This document shows, in pieces, positions 35,701-44,157 of a stretch of 64,000 bases of DNA. This stretch comes from Candidatus Accumulibacter appositus (GTDB taxonomy: Bacteria; Pseudomonadota; Gammaproteobacteria; Burkholderiales; Rhodocyclaceae). The position numbers were made by a program, and so were the translations under genes. A model generated the notes under the pieces. The model ran no database searches and was not told where the DNA came from. It saw only the letters and a list, made by a program, of their open reading frames with translations. Each line of letters begins with the position of its first letter. Positions within the stretch are counted from its first letter, which is position 1. The stretch lies in assembly GCA_000585055.1 (NCBI GenBank), contig JEMX01000011.1:22184-86183 (forward strand), in the 5' to 3' direction.

Positions 35701-38700
35701 ACGACGATCCATGCGCACGACGGCAGCTTGAGCATTGAAAGTCGCGAGCAACTCGCCAGCGAACCCTGGATGCTACACGCGACGGCGCGCCTGCTGCACG
35801 ACACCGAAGACGCACTGCTGCGCGAGAAGGGTCCGGCCCTGCCTGGCCGGCAGCCGGATTTCGACGCCAGCAGTCACGCCGCCCTGACGCGCGCCGTTGG
35901 CATCGCCTATGGCCCGGCATTCCAGTGCATCGATCACGGCTGGGTACAAGGGAACTCGGTCCTGGCGGTGTATCGGATCGCGGCCAGCGTCGACAGCCAG
36001 CTGGCGTCGCACCACCTCCATCCGGCGCTGCTGGATTGCGCTTTTCAGCTCATTTTCCAACTGCTGAAGAACGCCGTCGAGACCCATGATGGCCTGGCCT
36101 TCGTGCCGGTGCGCATGGGCCGGATCGCCCTGCGCAGCGGTATGGCCAGGCCCAGCTTTGCGCGGGCAACCCTGCTCAGGCGGAGTTCACGCTCGCTGCA
36201 AGCGGAGTTCGCAATTTTCGCGGCCGACGGAAGCACCATCGCCGTCGTCAGCGACGTCCGCTTTCGCAGCGTTCGCCTGAGCCGAAATGCGGCCGACCAA
36301 CTGCGCTGCCTCGCTTACCACGCCATCCCCAGGCCGCACCCGCTGAGCCCCGCCGCTCGCCCGAGCATCGCCCACGATAAGGTCAGAGCGGCACTGCTTG
36401 ATCTGGTCAGGCGTGCGGCCCTGAAAGGGACGCATCGCCGCTACTCGGAAGAGGTCGATCCGCTCCTCGACAGCCTCTGCAGCCGCTTCACCCGGCGCGC
36501 CCTGCAAAGCCTTTCCCCCGATGGGCAAAGCCTGCCAGCACACGCCGTGCACGCCTGCCAAACAGCCACCCCGGAGATCGCACCCTATCTGACCCAACTG
36601 CTCTCCCTGGCGGAGAACGATTGCTCGCTGGCGAGTGCAGACAGCGGCTGGGAGATCGTGCCCGATGTGCGCGACCAGTCGTCGGCACAGGACATCTGGA
36701 ACAGCCTGGTCACCGACGATCCGGACTATTTCCAGATTGTGCATTCGGTCGGGCTGGTCGGGATGCATCTCGGCGAGCTGTTGGCCGGCCAGCGCTCGCT
36801 GAGTGGTGTCTGTCCGCAGGAGTCGTCACTGGCAACGCTGTTGCGACAGGTGCTCGGTACCCGCGGCAAGCAAAAGATCGGCGGCGCGCTGCGCGACTTG
36901 ATTGACGGCGGATTGCGGGATCTGCCCGCCGGGCAACGCCTGGGAATCGTCGAGATCAGCGAGGGCAGCCCTTCCTTCATCATGGACGCGTGCATGGCGC
37001 TCGATTGCAATCGCGCCGACTATTGCTTTGCCAGTACCTCGGCGGCCACCCTGAGCGAGGTCGCCGCCCAGTTGAAAGAGTGTTCGCCGGGCAGCGAAAC
37101 GCAGCTCATCGCAGACTACCCGGAAGCCGCTGGCGGCAAATCAGCCAGCGCGGCGAGCTGCGCACTGGCCATCCTGGTGCTTGACTTCGGCAGCGTCGAA
37201 CTGGCCATCCAGGCCATCGATTACGCGCGTAGCCGCCTCCTTGCGGGCGGTTCACTGATCGTCATCGGCCAGCACCCGGCGCGCTGGATCGATTTCGTGT
37301 TCGGCGCACAGGCGACCGGCTGGTCGCAAACGGAAAGCGGTCGCTGGCTTTCCAGTCAGCGGCCAAGCTACTTCTGGCAGCAACAACTGCAGGTAGCAGG
37401 TTTTACCTCGAGCGAGCCTTTCGAGTTCTCGCCAGACACCTTGTCCGGCCCCTACCTGCTGCTCGGCCAGCTCAGCGAGAGTGACGCCTCGCCAAGCGAC
37501 ACGCCACGGTCGACGCTGCGTAGCTGGATCCTGTTTGCCGATCAGGACGGTTTTTCGGCCCGGCTTTCCGATCAGTTGACCAGGAAGCTGCAAGCACGCG
37601 GCGATCTGGTCATCGAAGCCCGCGTCGGCGAAAGCGCGCAGATCGAAGCCCTGCTCCGCGAGACCACGGCCAACTACGGCGAGCTCGACGGCATCGTCCA
37701 CCTCGCCGGCATCCTCCCGGAAGCAGACGGGGCGCCTGCCGAAGCCGCTGCAGGCAGCGATAGCGCTGACACCATTTTCGATCGTCAATTAGCCCGCTGC
37801 ACGACGGCCGCGGGCATTTTCCAGGCCTGTGCAAACACCCAAACGAAGACCACCTGCTGGCTGATAACGGCCAATGCGGCCAACAGCCTGTTGCCCCAGC
37901 GCCCAGGCACGGCCCCCACGGCGAGGGTCGCCGCGGACAGCGCACTGTGGGGTTTCGGCCGCACGATGCTCAACGAGGCCGACCACTGTGCCATCCGCCT
38001 GATTGACCTGCAAACGCCGCTGGCCGTCGAAACGGCAGCCGCGGCACTGGACAGGGAGTTCGAGCAGCCAGACGGCGAACAGGAGGTGATCCTGACGTCC
38101 AACGGTGAGCGATACGCCTTGCGCCTGGGTATCGAGGAGCGCCCCGACGGACAGGTCCATGAGGCCCTGGAGCAGCCCAGCCTGTCGCTTGGCTTCCAGC
38201 TTCCCGGACAACTGCGCAATCTGCGCTGGGAGGCGCACCCACGCCGCGAACTCGCGCCTGGCGAGATCGAGGTCGAGGTGCACGCCACCGGTCTGAACTT
38301 CCGCGACGTCATGTATGCGCTCGGCCTGCTTTCCGACGAAGCCATCGAAAACGGCTTTGCCGGCCCGACCCTCGGTTTTGAATTTTCCGGCATCGTCAGC
38401 CGCACCGGCAGCACGGACAGCGTTTTCAACGCCGGTGATGACGTGGTGGGCTTCGGCCCATCCAGCTTCGGAAACCGGGTGGTCACCCAGGCCACGGCCA
38501 TCGCCCACTTGCCACCCGACATTTCTTTCGAAGCCGCGGCGACGATCCCCAGCACCTTCCTGACGGTCTATTACGCGCTACACCATCTGGCGCAGCTGCA
38601 GCCTGACGAAAAGGTGCTGATCCACGGTGCGGCTGGCGGCGTCGGAATTGCTGCGGTCCAGGTCGCCAAGTGGCTCGGCGCCGAAATCTACGCCACCGCC

Positions 38701-40467
38701 GGCTCCGACGAGAAACGTGATTTCCTGCGCCTGCTCGGCGTCGATCACATCTTCGACTCGCGTGCGCTGACTTTCGCCGACCAGATCATGGCGCAAACCG
38801 GAGGACAAGGCGTTGATGTCGTCCTCAACTCCCTGGCCGGCGAAGCGATCAACCGAAACTTCCAGGTCCTCAAACCTTTCGGTCGTTTTCTTGAACTCGG
38901 CAAACGCGACTTCTACGAAAATACCAAGGTCGGCCTGCGCCCCTTCCGTAACAACATCAGCTACTTCGGCATCGATGCCGACCAGTTGATGCTGGTACGC
39001 CCCGATCTGACACGCCGCCTTTTCGCCGAGATCATGGCCCTCTTCGCCGACGGCGTTTTCCACCCCCTGCCGTATCGCGCCTTCGAAGCAGAGGATGTGG
39101 TCGACGCCTTCCGCTACATGCAACAGGCACGCCAGATCGGCAAGATCGTCATCACCTATGGTCACGGCATCAAGCATGTACACCTGCCAAAGGCAAGCAC
39201 GCGCCAGCACCTCGAACTGACGGCTGAGGGCTCATATCTGGTCTCCGGCGGCCTGCAGGGTTTCGGTCTGCGCACCGCCGAGTGGCTGGTCAGCAAAGGC
39301 GCCCGACAGCTGATCCTGATCAGCCGTAGCGGCCCGCAATCGGCCGAGGCCCGAGCCGCCATCTTGCGACTGGAAAAGCAGGGAGTGCGCGTGCATGCCG
39401 CTGCCTGCGACGTCAGCGACCGCGTCCAACTGGCCGCACTGCTGGCCGAAACGACGCGCACAATGCCGCCGCTGAAAGGCGTTGTACACGCGGCGGCGGT
39501 GATCGATGACGGCCTGGTACGCAATCTCGACGGCGAGCAGATCCGCCGCGTGCTCGCCCCCAAGATCCTCGGTGCCCGCCACCTCGACGAACTGACGCGC
39601 GCCTGCACGCTGGACCTGTTCATTCTCTTTTCTTCGGCCACCACCGTCTTCGGCAATCCCGGACAAGCGAGCTACGTGGCAGCGAACGCATTCCTCGAAG
39701 CGCTTGCCGAGCATCGCCGCGCGAGCGGTCTCTGCGCCACCTGCGTCGGCTGGGGTCCGATCGAAGACGTCGGCTTCCTGGCCCGTAATGAAAAGATCAA
39801 GGAAGCCCTGCAAGGCCGCATGGGTGGCAACGCCCTCAACTCTGCAACCGCTCTTGATGCCCTGGAAGGCATGCTGCTTGCCGATCGCTCCGGGCTGGCG
39901 GTGCTCGAAGTCGACTGGAATGCGCTCAGCCGCCTGCTGCCAAGCGCCAGCAGTCCCAAGTTCCAGGAACTGGCCTGGCACGCCGAAGACCGTGACGGGC
40001 AGGAGGATCAGTCGGAAGACATTCAACGGCTGCTGGCTGAACTGTCGGACGACGAACTGCTGGTCACTTTTACCGACATCCTGAGCAGTGAAATCGGCGA
40101 AATCCTGCGCATTTCCGCGGACAAGATCGATCCCGAGCGTTCGCTCTACGACATGGGCCTGGACTCGCTGATGGGTGTCGAACTGATGATCGCGCTCGAA
40201 TCCCGTTTTGGTATTCGCCTGCCGGTGATGGCCTTGAGCCAGAGTCCGACGATCAGCAAGCTGGCGGCGCGAGTGATCCAGCAGTTGCGCGCAAGCGAGG
40301 AGGCTGACGAGCCGGATCAGCAAGTCTTGCTGCTGGCGCAGGCGGAGCAAGTCGCCAGGCAGCAGGGCGCCGACGTGTCGCAGGAAGTCATCAGCGGCGT
40401 GGCCAAGGACATGCAGAGCGCCGCTGCCGCTGCCGCTGCTACTACCACTGTCAGGGCGATCGACTAA
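32746..40467 (+). CDS. Reducing type I polyketide/fatty-acid synthase, capsule-associated (RkpA-like)
   Basis: A 2573-aa megasynthase with domain order KS-AT-DH-degenerate MT-ER-KR-ACP. KS 1-425: DTACSSS with C172, H307 (EAHGTGT) and H347 (NLGHLE). AT about 540-850: nucleophile S631 (GHSVGE), specificity motif YAFH at 733-736, closer to malonyl than methylmalonyl types. DH about 905-1170: H933 and D1097-x3-Q. About 1190-1560: methyltransferase-like, but its SAM motif (near E1403) is glycine-poor. ER about 1800-2140: GAAGGVG from G1961. KR: GGLQGFG from about G2168, S2297/Y2310. ACP: S2474 in GLDSL. No thioesterase. A full reducing set predicts a saturated acyl chain made iteratively. One base separates it from the oxoamine synthase gene, as with rhizobial RkpA and RkpG in K-antigen synthesis. 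Confidence 0.93.
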   Translation: MTGRVAITGYSFRMPGTSTSQYWQDLLDCRDLVTQVDPGRWAQDSFLHPRRNHPGTSYTFAAGSLGDIANFDAAFFGISPREAALMDPQQRLLLEMSWEAIENSGIKPSSLRGSRCGVYVGIASADYSYRLADDLAVIDSMTATGNTASIAANRISYVFDLCGPSMAIDTACSSSMVAFHQACRSILSGENAQALAGGISLHLHPYGFLVFAKATMLSPRGRCSVFDASGDGYVRSEGGGLFFLKDYDQALADGDPILAVVAGSAVNTDGRKSGLTVPSPQVQAALLEQTYAQAGIDPRAIDYLEAHGTGTAVGDPIETLAIGEALGKRRDADKPLPIGSVKSNLGHLETASGVAGLVKALHCIKHRVVPATIGVETPNPNIKLDDWNIEVVTRPLALKETGKLIVGINSFGFGGSNAHVILESHQQAEGEAPATSGAGLLPLIVSARDSAALQAAARDFADFLTDQPASALYDIAYTAAFRRERHPQQAIVFGRDAKAIASAFRDFAEETNAAEKVSAGTAAATVDSGSGLATPAGLAFVYTGNGSQWAGMGKRLLSEEPVFRDAIREVDALFRRHATYSLEDELAGVNGEENRYELTEIAQPALFAMQVGITRMLAQRGLTPSVVTGHSVGEVAAAWASGALSLAEAVHVIYQRSRLQGTTKGLGQMCAVALGQEAALALLDELGLASLLTLAGVNSARGVTIAGKAEQLAVLEATLEERNIFHKRLDLDYAFHSAAMDGIEVELREVLADLAPRESELPFCSTVSGKQLAGRQLDAEYWWQNIRQPVLFASAINTILDDGANIFIEIGPSPILRSYLNDCLKERAIEGRVIATGRPADDSPQGVWGAASQAIIAGANPDWQPFFPRPGRFVQLPSYPWQRERHWHPVTAASAGLIYRRKLHPLLGYPLPQHALIWENELDTQLCPVLADHVVGEATVFPGSAFAEMALAAAAAWQPDAVAAIENLEIRTPLLISDERSTNVRTTIHAHDGSLSIESREQLASEPWMLHATARLLHDTEDALLREKGPALPGRQPDFDASSHAALTRAVGIAYGPAFQCIDHGWVQGNSVLAVYRIAASVDSQLASHHLHPALLDCAFQLIFQLLKNAVETHDGLAFVPVRMGRIALRSGMARPSFARATLLRRSSRSLQAEFAIFAADGSTIAVVSDVRFRSVRLSRNAADQLRCLAYHAIPRPHPLSPAARPSIAHDKVRAALLDLVRRAALKGTHRRYSEEVDPLLDSLCSRFTRRALQSLSPDGQSLPAHAVHACQTATPEIAPYLTQLLSLAENDCSLASADSGWEIVPDVRDQSSAQDIWNSLVTDDPDYFQIVHSVGLVGMHLGELLAGQRSLSGVCPQESSLATLLRQVLGTRGKQKIGGALRDLIDGGLRDLPAGQRLGIVEISEGSPSFIMDACMALDCNRADYCFASTSAATLSEVAAQLKECSPGSETQLIADYPEAAGGKSASAASCALAILVLDFGSVELAIQAIDYARSRLLAGGSLIVIGQHPARWIDFVFGAQATGWSQTESGRWLSSQRPSYFWQQQLQVAGFTSSEPFEFSPDTLSGPYLLLGQLSESDASPSDTPRSTLRSWILFADQDGFSARLSDQLTRKLQARGDLVIEARVGESAQIEALLRETTANYGELDGIVHLAGILPEADGAPAEAAAGSDSADTIFDRQLARCTTAAGIFQACANTQTKTTCWLITANAANSLLPQRPGTAPTARVAADSALWGFGRTMLNEADHCAIRLIDLQTPLAVETAAAALDREFEQPDGEQEVILTSNGERYALRLGIEERPDGQVHEALEQPSLSLGFQLPGQLRNLRWEAHPRRELAPGEIEVEVHATGLNFRDVMYALGLLSDEAIENGFAGPTLGFEFSGIVSRTGSTDSVFNAGDDVVGFGPSSFGNRVVTQATAIAHLPPDISFEAAATIPSTFLTVYYALHHLAQLQPDEKVLIHGAAGGVGIAAVQVAKWLGAEIYATAGSDEKRDFLRLLGVDHIFDSRALTFADQIMAQTGGQGVDVVLNSLAGEAINRNFQVLKPFGRFLELGKRDFYENTKVGLRPFRNNISYFGIDADQLMLVRPDLTRRLFAEIMALFADGVFHPLPYRAFEAEDVVDAFRYMQQARQIGKIVITYGHGIKHVHLPKASTRQHLELTAEGSYLVSGGLQGFGLRTAEWLVSKGARQLILISRSGPQSAEARAAILRLEKQGVRVHAAACDVSDRVQLAALLAETTRTMPPLKGVVHAAAVIDDGLVRNLDGEQIRRVLAPKILGARHLDELTRACTLDLFILFSSATTVFGNPGQASYVAANAFLEALAEHRRASGLCATCVGWGPIEDVGFLARNEKIKEALQGRMGGNALNSATALDALEGMLLADRSGLAVLEVDWNALSRLLPSASSPKFQELAWHAEDRDGQEDQSEDIQRLLAELSDDELLVTFTDILSSEIGEILRISADKIDPERSLYDMGLDSLMGVELMIALESRFGIRLPVMALSQSPTISKLAARVIQQLRASEEADEPDQQVLLLAQAEQVARQQGADVSQEVISGVAKDMQSAAAAAAATTTVRAID

Positions 40468-41817
40468 ATGGTACGCAAGGGATTGCCAGGGCTCACCGCC
40501 CAGATCAAGGACAAGCTGATCCAGCAGGCGCTCGAACGCCGGCTCCGCCAGGCCGACCAGGGAAAGAACTTCGACGCCCCGGCGCGAAGCTCCAGCGGTG
40601 CCGCCGCCACCCCCGAGCAGCACTACCGCTTTCACCTGCATCCCGGCTACCAGCAGATTCGCATCATCAGTGAAGGCGCCACCCGGCTTGGCATCGACAG
40701 CCCCTTCTTCAAGCTCCACGACGGCATCGCCGGGGCCGGCACGCGCATCGACGGCCGCGATTACATCAACTTCGCGAGCTACAACTATCTCGCGCTCTCG
40801 GGTCATGCCGAGATTTCCGACGCCGCCAAGCTGGCCATCGACCGTTACGGCACTTCGGTCTCCGCCAGCCGCCTGGTTTCCGGCGAGCGGCCGGTACACC
40901 GTGAGCTGGAACAGGCCATCGCCCGTGCCTACGGGACCGACGACGCGATCACCTTCGTCAGCGGCCACGCCGCCAATGTCACCACCATTGGCCATCTCTT
41001 CGCCGCCCCGGATCTGGTGGTTCACGACGAACTGATCCACAACAGCGTCGTGCAGGGCATCGGCCTCTCGGGCGCCCGCCGCCTGTCGTTTCCGCACAAT
41101 GACCCGGAAGCCCTGGATACCCTCCTCAACCAGCAGCGCCAGCACTTCCAGAGGGTGCTGATCGTTCTGGAAGGGATTTACAGCATGGATGGCGACTATC
41201 CCGACCTGCCCCGCTTCGTGGCCATAAAGAACAAGCATCGCGCCTTCCTGATGGTCGACGAAGCCCACTCCTTCGGCGTCATGGGCGCCACAGGACTGGG
41301 CATCAGGGAGCACTTCGGCCTGCAGAGCGCCGACGTCGACATCTGGATGGGAACGCTGAGCAAGGCCCTGGCCGGATGCGGCGGCTATATCGCCGGCGAA
41401 GCGGCGCTGGTCGAACACCTCAAATTCCTGGCACCCGGCTTTCTCTATAGCGTCGGCATGCCACCACCAATCGCCGCCGCGTCGCTGGCGGCGCTGCAGG
41501 TGATGCAAGCCGAGCCCGAGCGCGTCGCCACGCTGCAGGCTCGCGGGCGATTTTTTTTGGCGCAAGCGAGAGCAGCCGGCATTGACACCGGTACCAGCGC
41601 AGGCTTCGCGGTGATTCCCGCAATTACCGGCAGCTCGATCAAGGCCGCACGCCTGGCCGCCGCACTGTTCGCGCGCGGCATCAATGTGCAGCCGATCCTT
41701 TACCCGGCAGTACCGGAAAAATCGGCCCGCTTACGCTTCTTCATCTCCTGCGAACACAGCGAGCTGCAGATTCAGCAGACCGTTGCGGCCTTGGCCGACG
41801 AACTCGGCAAGCTTTGA
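40468..41817 (+). CDS. PLP-dependent alpha-oxoamine synthase (RkpG/KAPA-synthase-like)
   Basis: A 449-aa fold-type I PLP enzyme of the AONS family, which condenses an acyl thioester with an amino acid and releases CO2. The Schiff-base lysine is K299 in GTLSKALAGCGGY. The PLP-ring Asp/His motif is VDEAHSFG, with NYLALSGH and SGHAANV in the N-terminal part. An extra 75-residue N-terminus precedes the usual core and could dock to the ACP. It starts at the base after the synthase stop, so it likely takes the ACP-bound chain directly and serves as the release step, as Fum8 does for fumonisin. Serine, glycine or alanine are candidate co-substrates; biotin synthesis (bioF) is less likely in this context. 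Confidence 0.88.
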   Translation: MVRKGLPGLTAQIKDKLIQQALERRLRQADQGKNFDAPARSSSGAAATPEQHYRFHLHPGYQQIRIISEGATRLGIDSPFFKLHDGIAGAGTRIDGRDYINFASYNYLALSGHAEISDAAKLAIDRYGTSVSASRLVSGERPVHRELEQAIARAYGTDDAITFVSGHAANVTTIGHLFAAPDLVVHDELIHNSVVQGIGLSGARRLSFPHNDPEALDTLLNQQRQHFQRVLIVLEGIYSMDGDYPDLPRFVAIKNKHRAFLMVDEAHSFGVMGATGLGIREHFGLQSADVDIWMGTLSKALAGCGGYIAGEAALVEHLKFLAPGFLYSVGMPPPIAAASLAALQVMQAEPERVATLQARGRFFLAQARAAGIDTGTSAGFAVIPAITGSSIKAARLAAALFARGINVQPILYPAVPEKSARLRFFISCEHSELQIQQTVAALADELGKL

Positions 41818-43388
41818 GGGGCAAGCAAGCCCATTTCCTCGAGAAACAGGCTAGCGAGGTTCTCGACCTTCATAGCGTGGCGTAGGCTCTGCCCTGCCTG
41901 CTGCCTCTCCGGGCCCCCTGGCTCGTTCTTCCGCCAGATGAAGTAATCGGTCTGCCCGGCGGGCGCGCCTAGCGTGCGGTAGACGTCCGGCATGATCGGC
42001 ACGTGATCGCCGAACCAGCACAGGCCACCACTGCCCGGCAAGCCCTCGAGCTCCGCGCGCAGCATGCCCGCCATGCGGTCCGCATTGCGCAAATGACGCA
42101 GGTAGATCGTCAGATCATCGCAGCCGGTAGGCGGCGGCCTTGAATAGAAGCGCTCCTCCTCCTCGGGCTCCACTCTTTCGAGATGCAGCGGGCCATGGTT
42201 CTCCATGCTGATGACGAAGACGAAGAGCGGTTGGCCACCAGCCTTTTGCAGTAAGGAGCAAACCTTCTCGGCAAGTGCCAGATCGCCGACGTAGGGCCCG
42301 CTCTTTGCTGCGCCGGCAAAGCTGCGGATATCGATGAACTCATCGAAGCCAAGGCATGGAAATACCTTGTGGCGGTCGTAAAAACTCGCCGCGTAGGGAT
42401 GGACGCAGATCGTCCGGTAGCCGCGCCGCTGCAGAAAACTGGCCAGCGTCGCCACCCCCTGCCGTGCCAGCCGGCGATAGGGATTGAAGCGATGCACCCC
42501 CAGCGACTCGCCGGCGAGTCCCGACAGGAACGCAAACTCGGTGCGCACGGTATTGGCGCCCCAGGCGGCGACCTCGAGCGGCCCACAGCAAAGCGCCTCA
42601 GCCTGCAGCGCGTCAAACTCGCGCAGGACCTCGCCGCGGATCCCCGCGTAGAGCCGGCGCGGATCGAAGAATGATTCGCTCTGCACGACGACCAGGTGTG
42701 CGGGTTCGTCGCTGGTGGCGTTGGTGGCGTTCGTGGGCTTTGCTGACCCCGGGCTGGCGCCGTCGAAAGGCCAATGCCGCCGGCAAGGCCGCAACTCCTC
42801 CTCGCCGTAGCGCCACATGGCACAGAGCAGACCCAGTCGGCACAGGTCGCCTGCCGCTTCGAAAGTCACCGCCAGCTTGCTCCGCGCGGCCCACCATAGA
42901 AGGACAACGGCAGCAAGCGCCAGGATCACCGACCCGGCCAGGAAATCATCGGCCGGCAGGACCGACAACAGGGATTCCTCCAAGGCGAGGCCCGCATAGA
43001 CCGCACCGCCAAAGGCCAGCACGGCAAGCGCCGCCTTCCCCGCGCCCAGGAAGGGCAGGTACAGGCGCGGGTGCCTGAAGACATCGCTGAAGTACTCGAA
43101 ATCCTGAAAAATGAAGGGTTCGCGCAGCGCGTGGTATTTGGCGTTGCTGACCAGCACCAGAAACAGCATCCCGGCAAGCAGCGCGCTGGCGGCAAAGAAC
43201 GGCCGCTGGAGAACCAGCAAGAGGCAGGTGAACAAGCCCAGCCAAACGCCAAGGTGGATCGCCAGCGCTGCCGGCGCTCGCTTCCAGAATGGCCGCACGG
43301 GCGGCCTCAGCAAGCGTTCAAGCAGCAGGCAAAGGCCGGCGCCAGCGAGCGCAGACGGAGCCACCGCCCACCAGAACGCGTCAAGCAC
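41772..43388 (-). CDS. LtaS/MdoB-like membrane phosphotransferase (alkaline-phosphatase superfamily)
   Basis: About 538 aa from GTG 43388, which overlaps the reductase stop. Five hydrophobic helices (to about residue 195) precede a periplasmic sulfatase/LtaS-type domain: VVVQSESFFDPRRL (metal E238), NTVRTEF with candidate nucleophile T280 aligned to the LtaS KTSDSEF threonine, MENHGPLHL and FGDHVPIMPD for the second metal site. Such enzymes move phosphoglycerol or phosphoethanolamine from phospholipids to glycans. Here it may modify the capsule or its lipid. The frame extends to 43592, but that part is a shadow of the reductase. Its 3' end overlaps the oxoamine synthase gene antisense by 46 bp. 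Confidence 0.82.
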   Translation of the reverse strand: MLDAFWWAVAPSALAGAGLCLLLERLLRPPVRPFWKRAPAALAIHLGVWLGLFTCLLLVLQRPFFAASALLAGMLFLVLVSNAKYHALREPFIFQDFEYFSDVFRHPRLYLPFLGAGKAALAVLAFGGAVYAGLALEESLLSVLPADDFLAGSVILALAAVVLLWWAARSKLAVTFEAAGDLCRLGLLCAMWRYGEEELRPCRRHWPFDGASPGSAKPTNATNATSDEPAHLVVVQSESFFDPRRLYAGIRGEVLREFDALQAEALCCGPLEVAAWGANTVRTEFAFLSGLAGESLGVHRFNPYRRLARQGVATLASFLQRRGYRTICVHPYAASFYDRHKVFPCLGFDEFIDIRSFAGAAKSGPYVGDLALAEKVCSLLQKAGGQPLFVFVISMENHGPLHLERVEPEEEERFYSRPPPTGCDDLTIYLRHLRNADRMAGMLRAELEGLPGSGGLCWFGDHVPIMPDVYRTLGAPAGQTDYFIWRKNEPGGPERQQAGQSLRHAMKVENLASLFLEEMGLLAPQSLPSSSAKAATVC

Positions 43389-44157
43389 CGTAATCGAGCA
43401 GACGCAGAATGCGTTGCGAGACTGCCGACGGCAGGACCGACAGCCACCAGGTACCGAAGTTGAGCGGGAACGGAAAGCTGATACGCGCCTGATTGCGCGC
43501 CAGACCGCGCCGGATGGTGCGCGCCGCTCGTGCCGGTGTCCACAGGAAAGGCTTCGGCCCCGGCATCTCGCGGCACATCTTCGATTCGACATAACCCGGC
43601 ATGACCACGCTCACCCGCACCCCTTCCCTGGCGAGCCAGCCGCGGATCGCCTCCCCATAGGTTTTGATCGCCGCCTTGCTGGCGCAGTAGCTGGGCGTCA
43701 CCGGCAGCCCGTAATACGCGGCCAGCGAACTGATCAGGGCAATCTGCCCTTGCCCGCGGGCGCGCATCGCCGGCAACACCGCATCGACCGTCGCCATGGC
43801 GGCGAGGACGTTTACCGCGATGACTTCCTCGATATCCGGCCAGCGCTCACCCCCGCCCGTTGGCCCGATATTGGTGTTTACACCAGCGTTGACGATCACC
43901 AGATCGAGCGCTTCTTGGCTGGAAAGCTCGCTCAGCCAGCTCGTCAGTGCCTGCCGATCACGCAGATCGAGCAGCTGTGTCCGCACGCGAGCGCCGCGCG
44001 ACTGACAAGCCGCCGCCAGCTCTGCCAGCCGCGCAGCATTGCGCCCCTGCAGGATCAGCGTAGTGCCCGGCTCGGCATAGACCATCGCCAGTGCGCCGCC
44101 GATGCCGCCGGTGGCACCCGTGATCAGCACCGTTTGCGGTCGTGCTGCGGCGCTCAC
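43381..44157 (-). CDS. Short-chain dehydrogenase/reductase, capsule lipid (RkpH-like)
   Basis: 258 aa, classical SDR. The NAD(P) motif TGATGGIGGAL lies at about 14-24, NAG at NAGVN, and the catalytic Ser in ISSLAAYYG and YxxxK in YCASK. The C-terminal hydrophobic segment (PFPLNFGTWWLSVLP) may associate with membrane, as in 3-ketosphinganine reductases and similar lipid SDRs. Start GTG 44157 overlaps the KpsS-like stop (GTGA). Inferred role: reduce the keto group left by the oxoamine synthase. Confidence 0.88.
   Translation of the reverse strand: MSAAARPQTVLITGATGGIGGALAMVYAEPGTTLILQGRNAARLAELAAACQSRGARVRTQLLDLRDRQALTSWLSELSSQEALDLVIVNAGVNTNIGPTGGGERWPDIEEVIAVNVLAAMATVDAVLPAMRARGQGQIALISSLAAYYGLPVTPSYCASKAAIKTYGEAIRGWLAREGVRVSVVMPGYVESKMCREMPGPKPFLWTPARAARTIRRGLARNQARISFPFPLNFGTWWLSVLPSAVSQRILRLLDYGA

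Noticed and set aside
34066..35751. 561-codon minus-strand frame opposite the AT/DH region
   Set aside because: Shadow of the synthase; no ribosome-binding site or motif.
40420..40460. GCCGCT microsatellite at the synthase 3' end as a phase-variation tract
   Set aside because: Only a few imperfect triplet units encoding a poly-Ala tail; triplet changes would not alter the frame.
39232..41565. 777-codon minus-strand frame opposite synthase and oxoamine synthase
   Set aside because: It runs antisense across two recognisable genes and their junction, so it cannot be a protein of either family.
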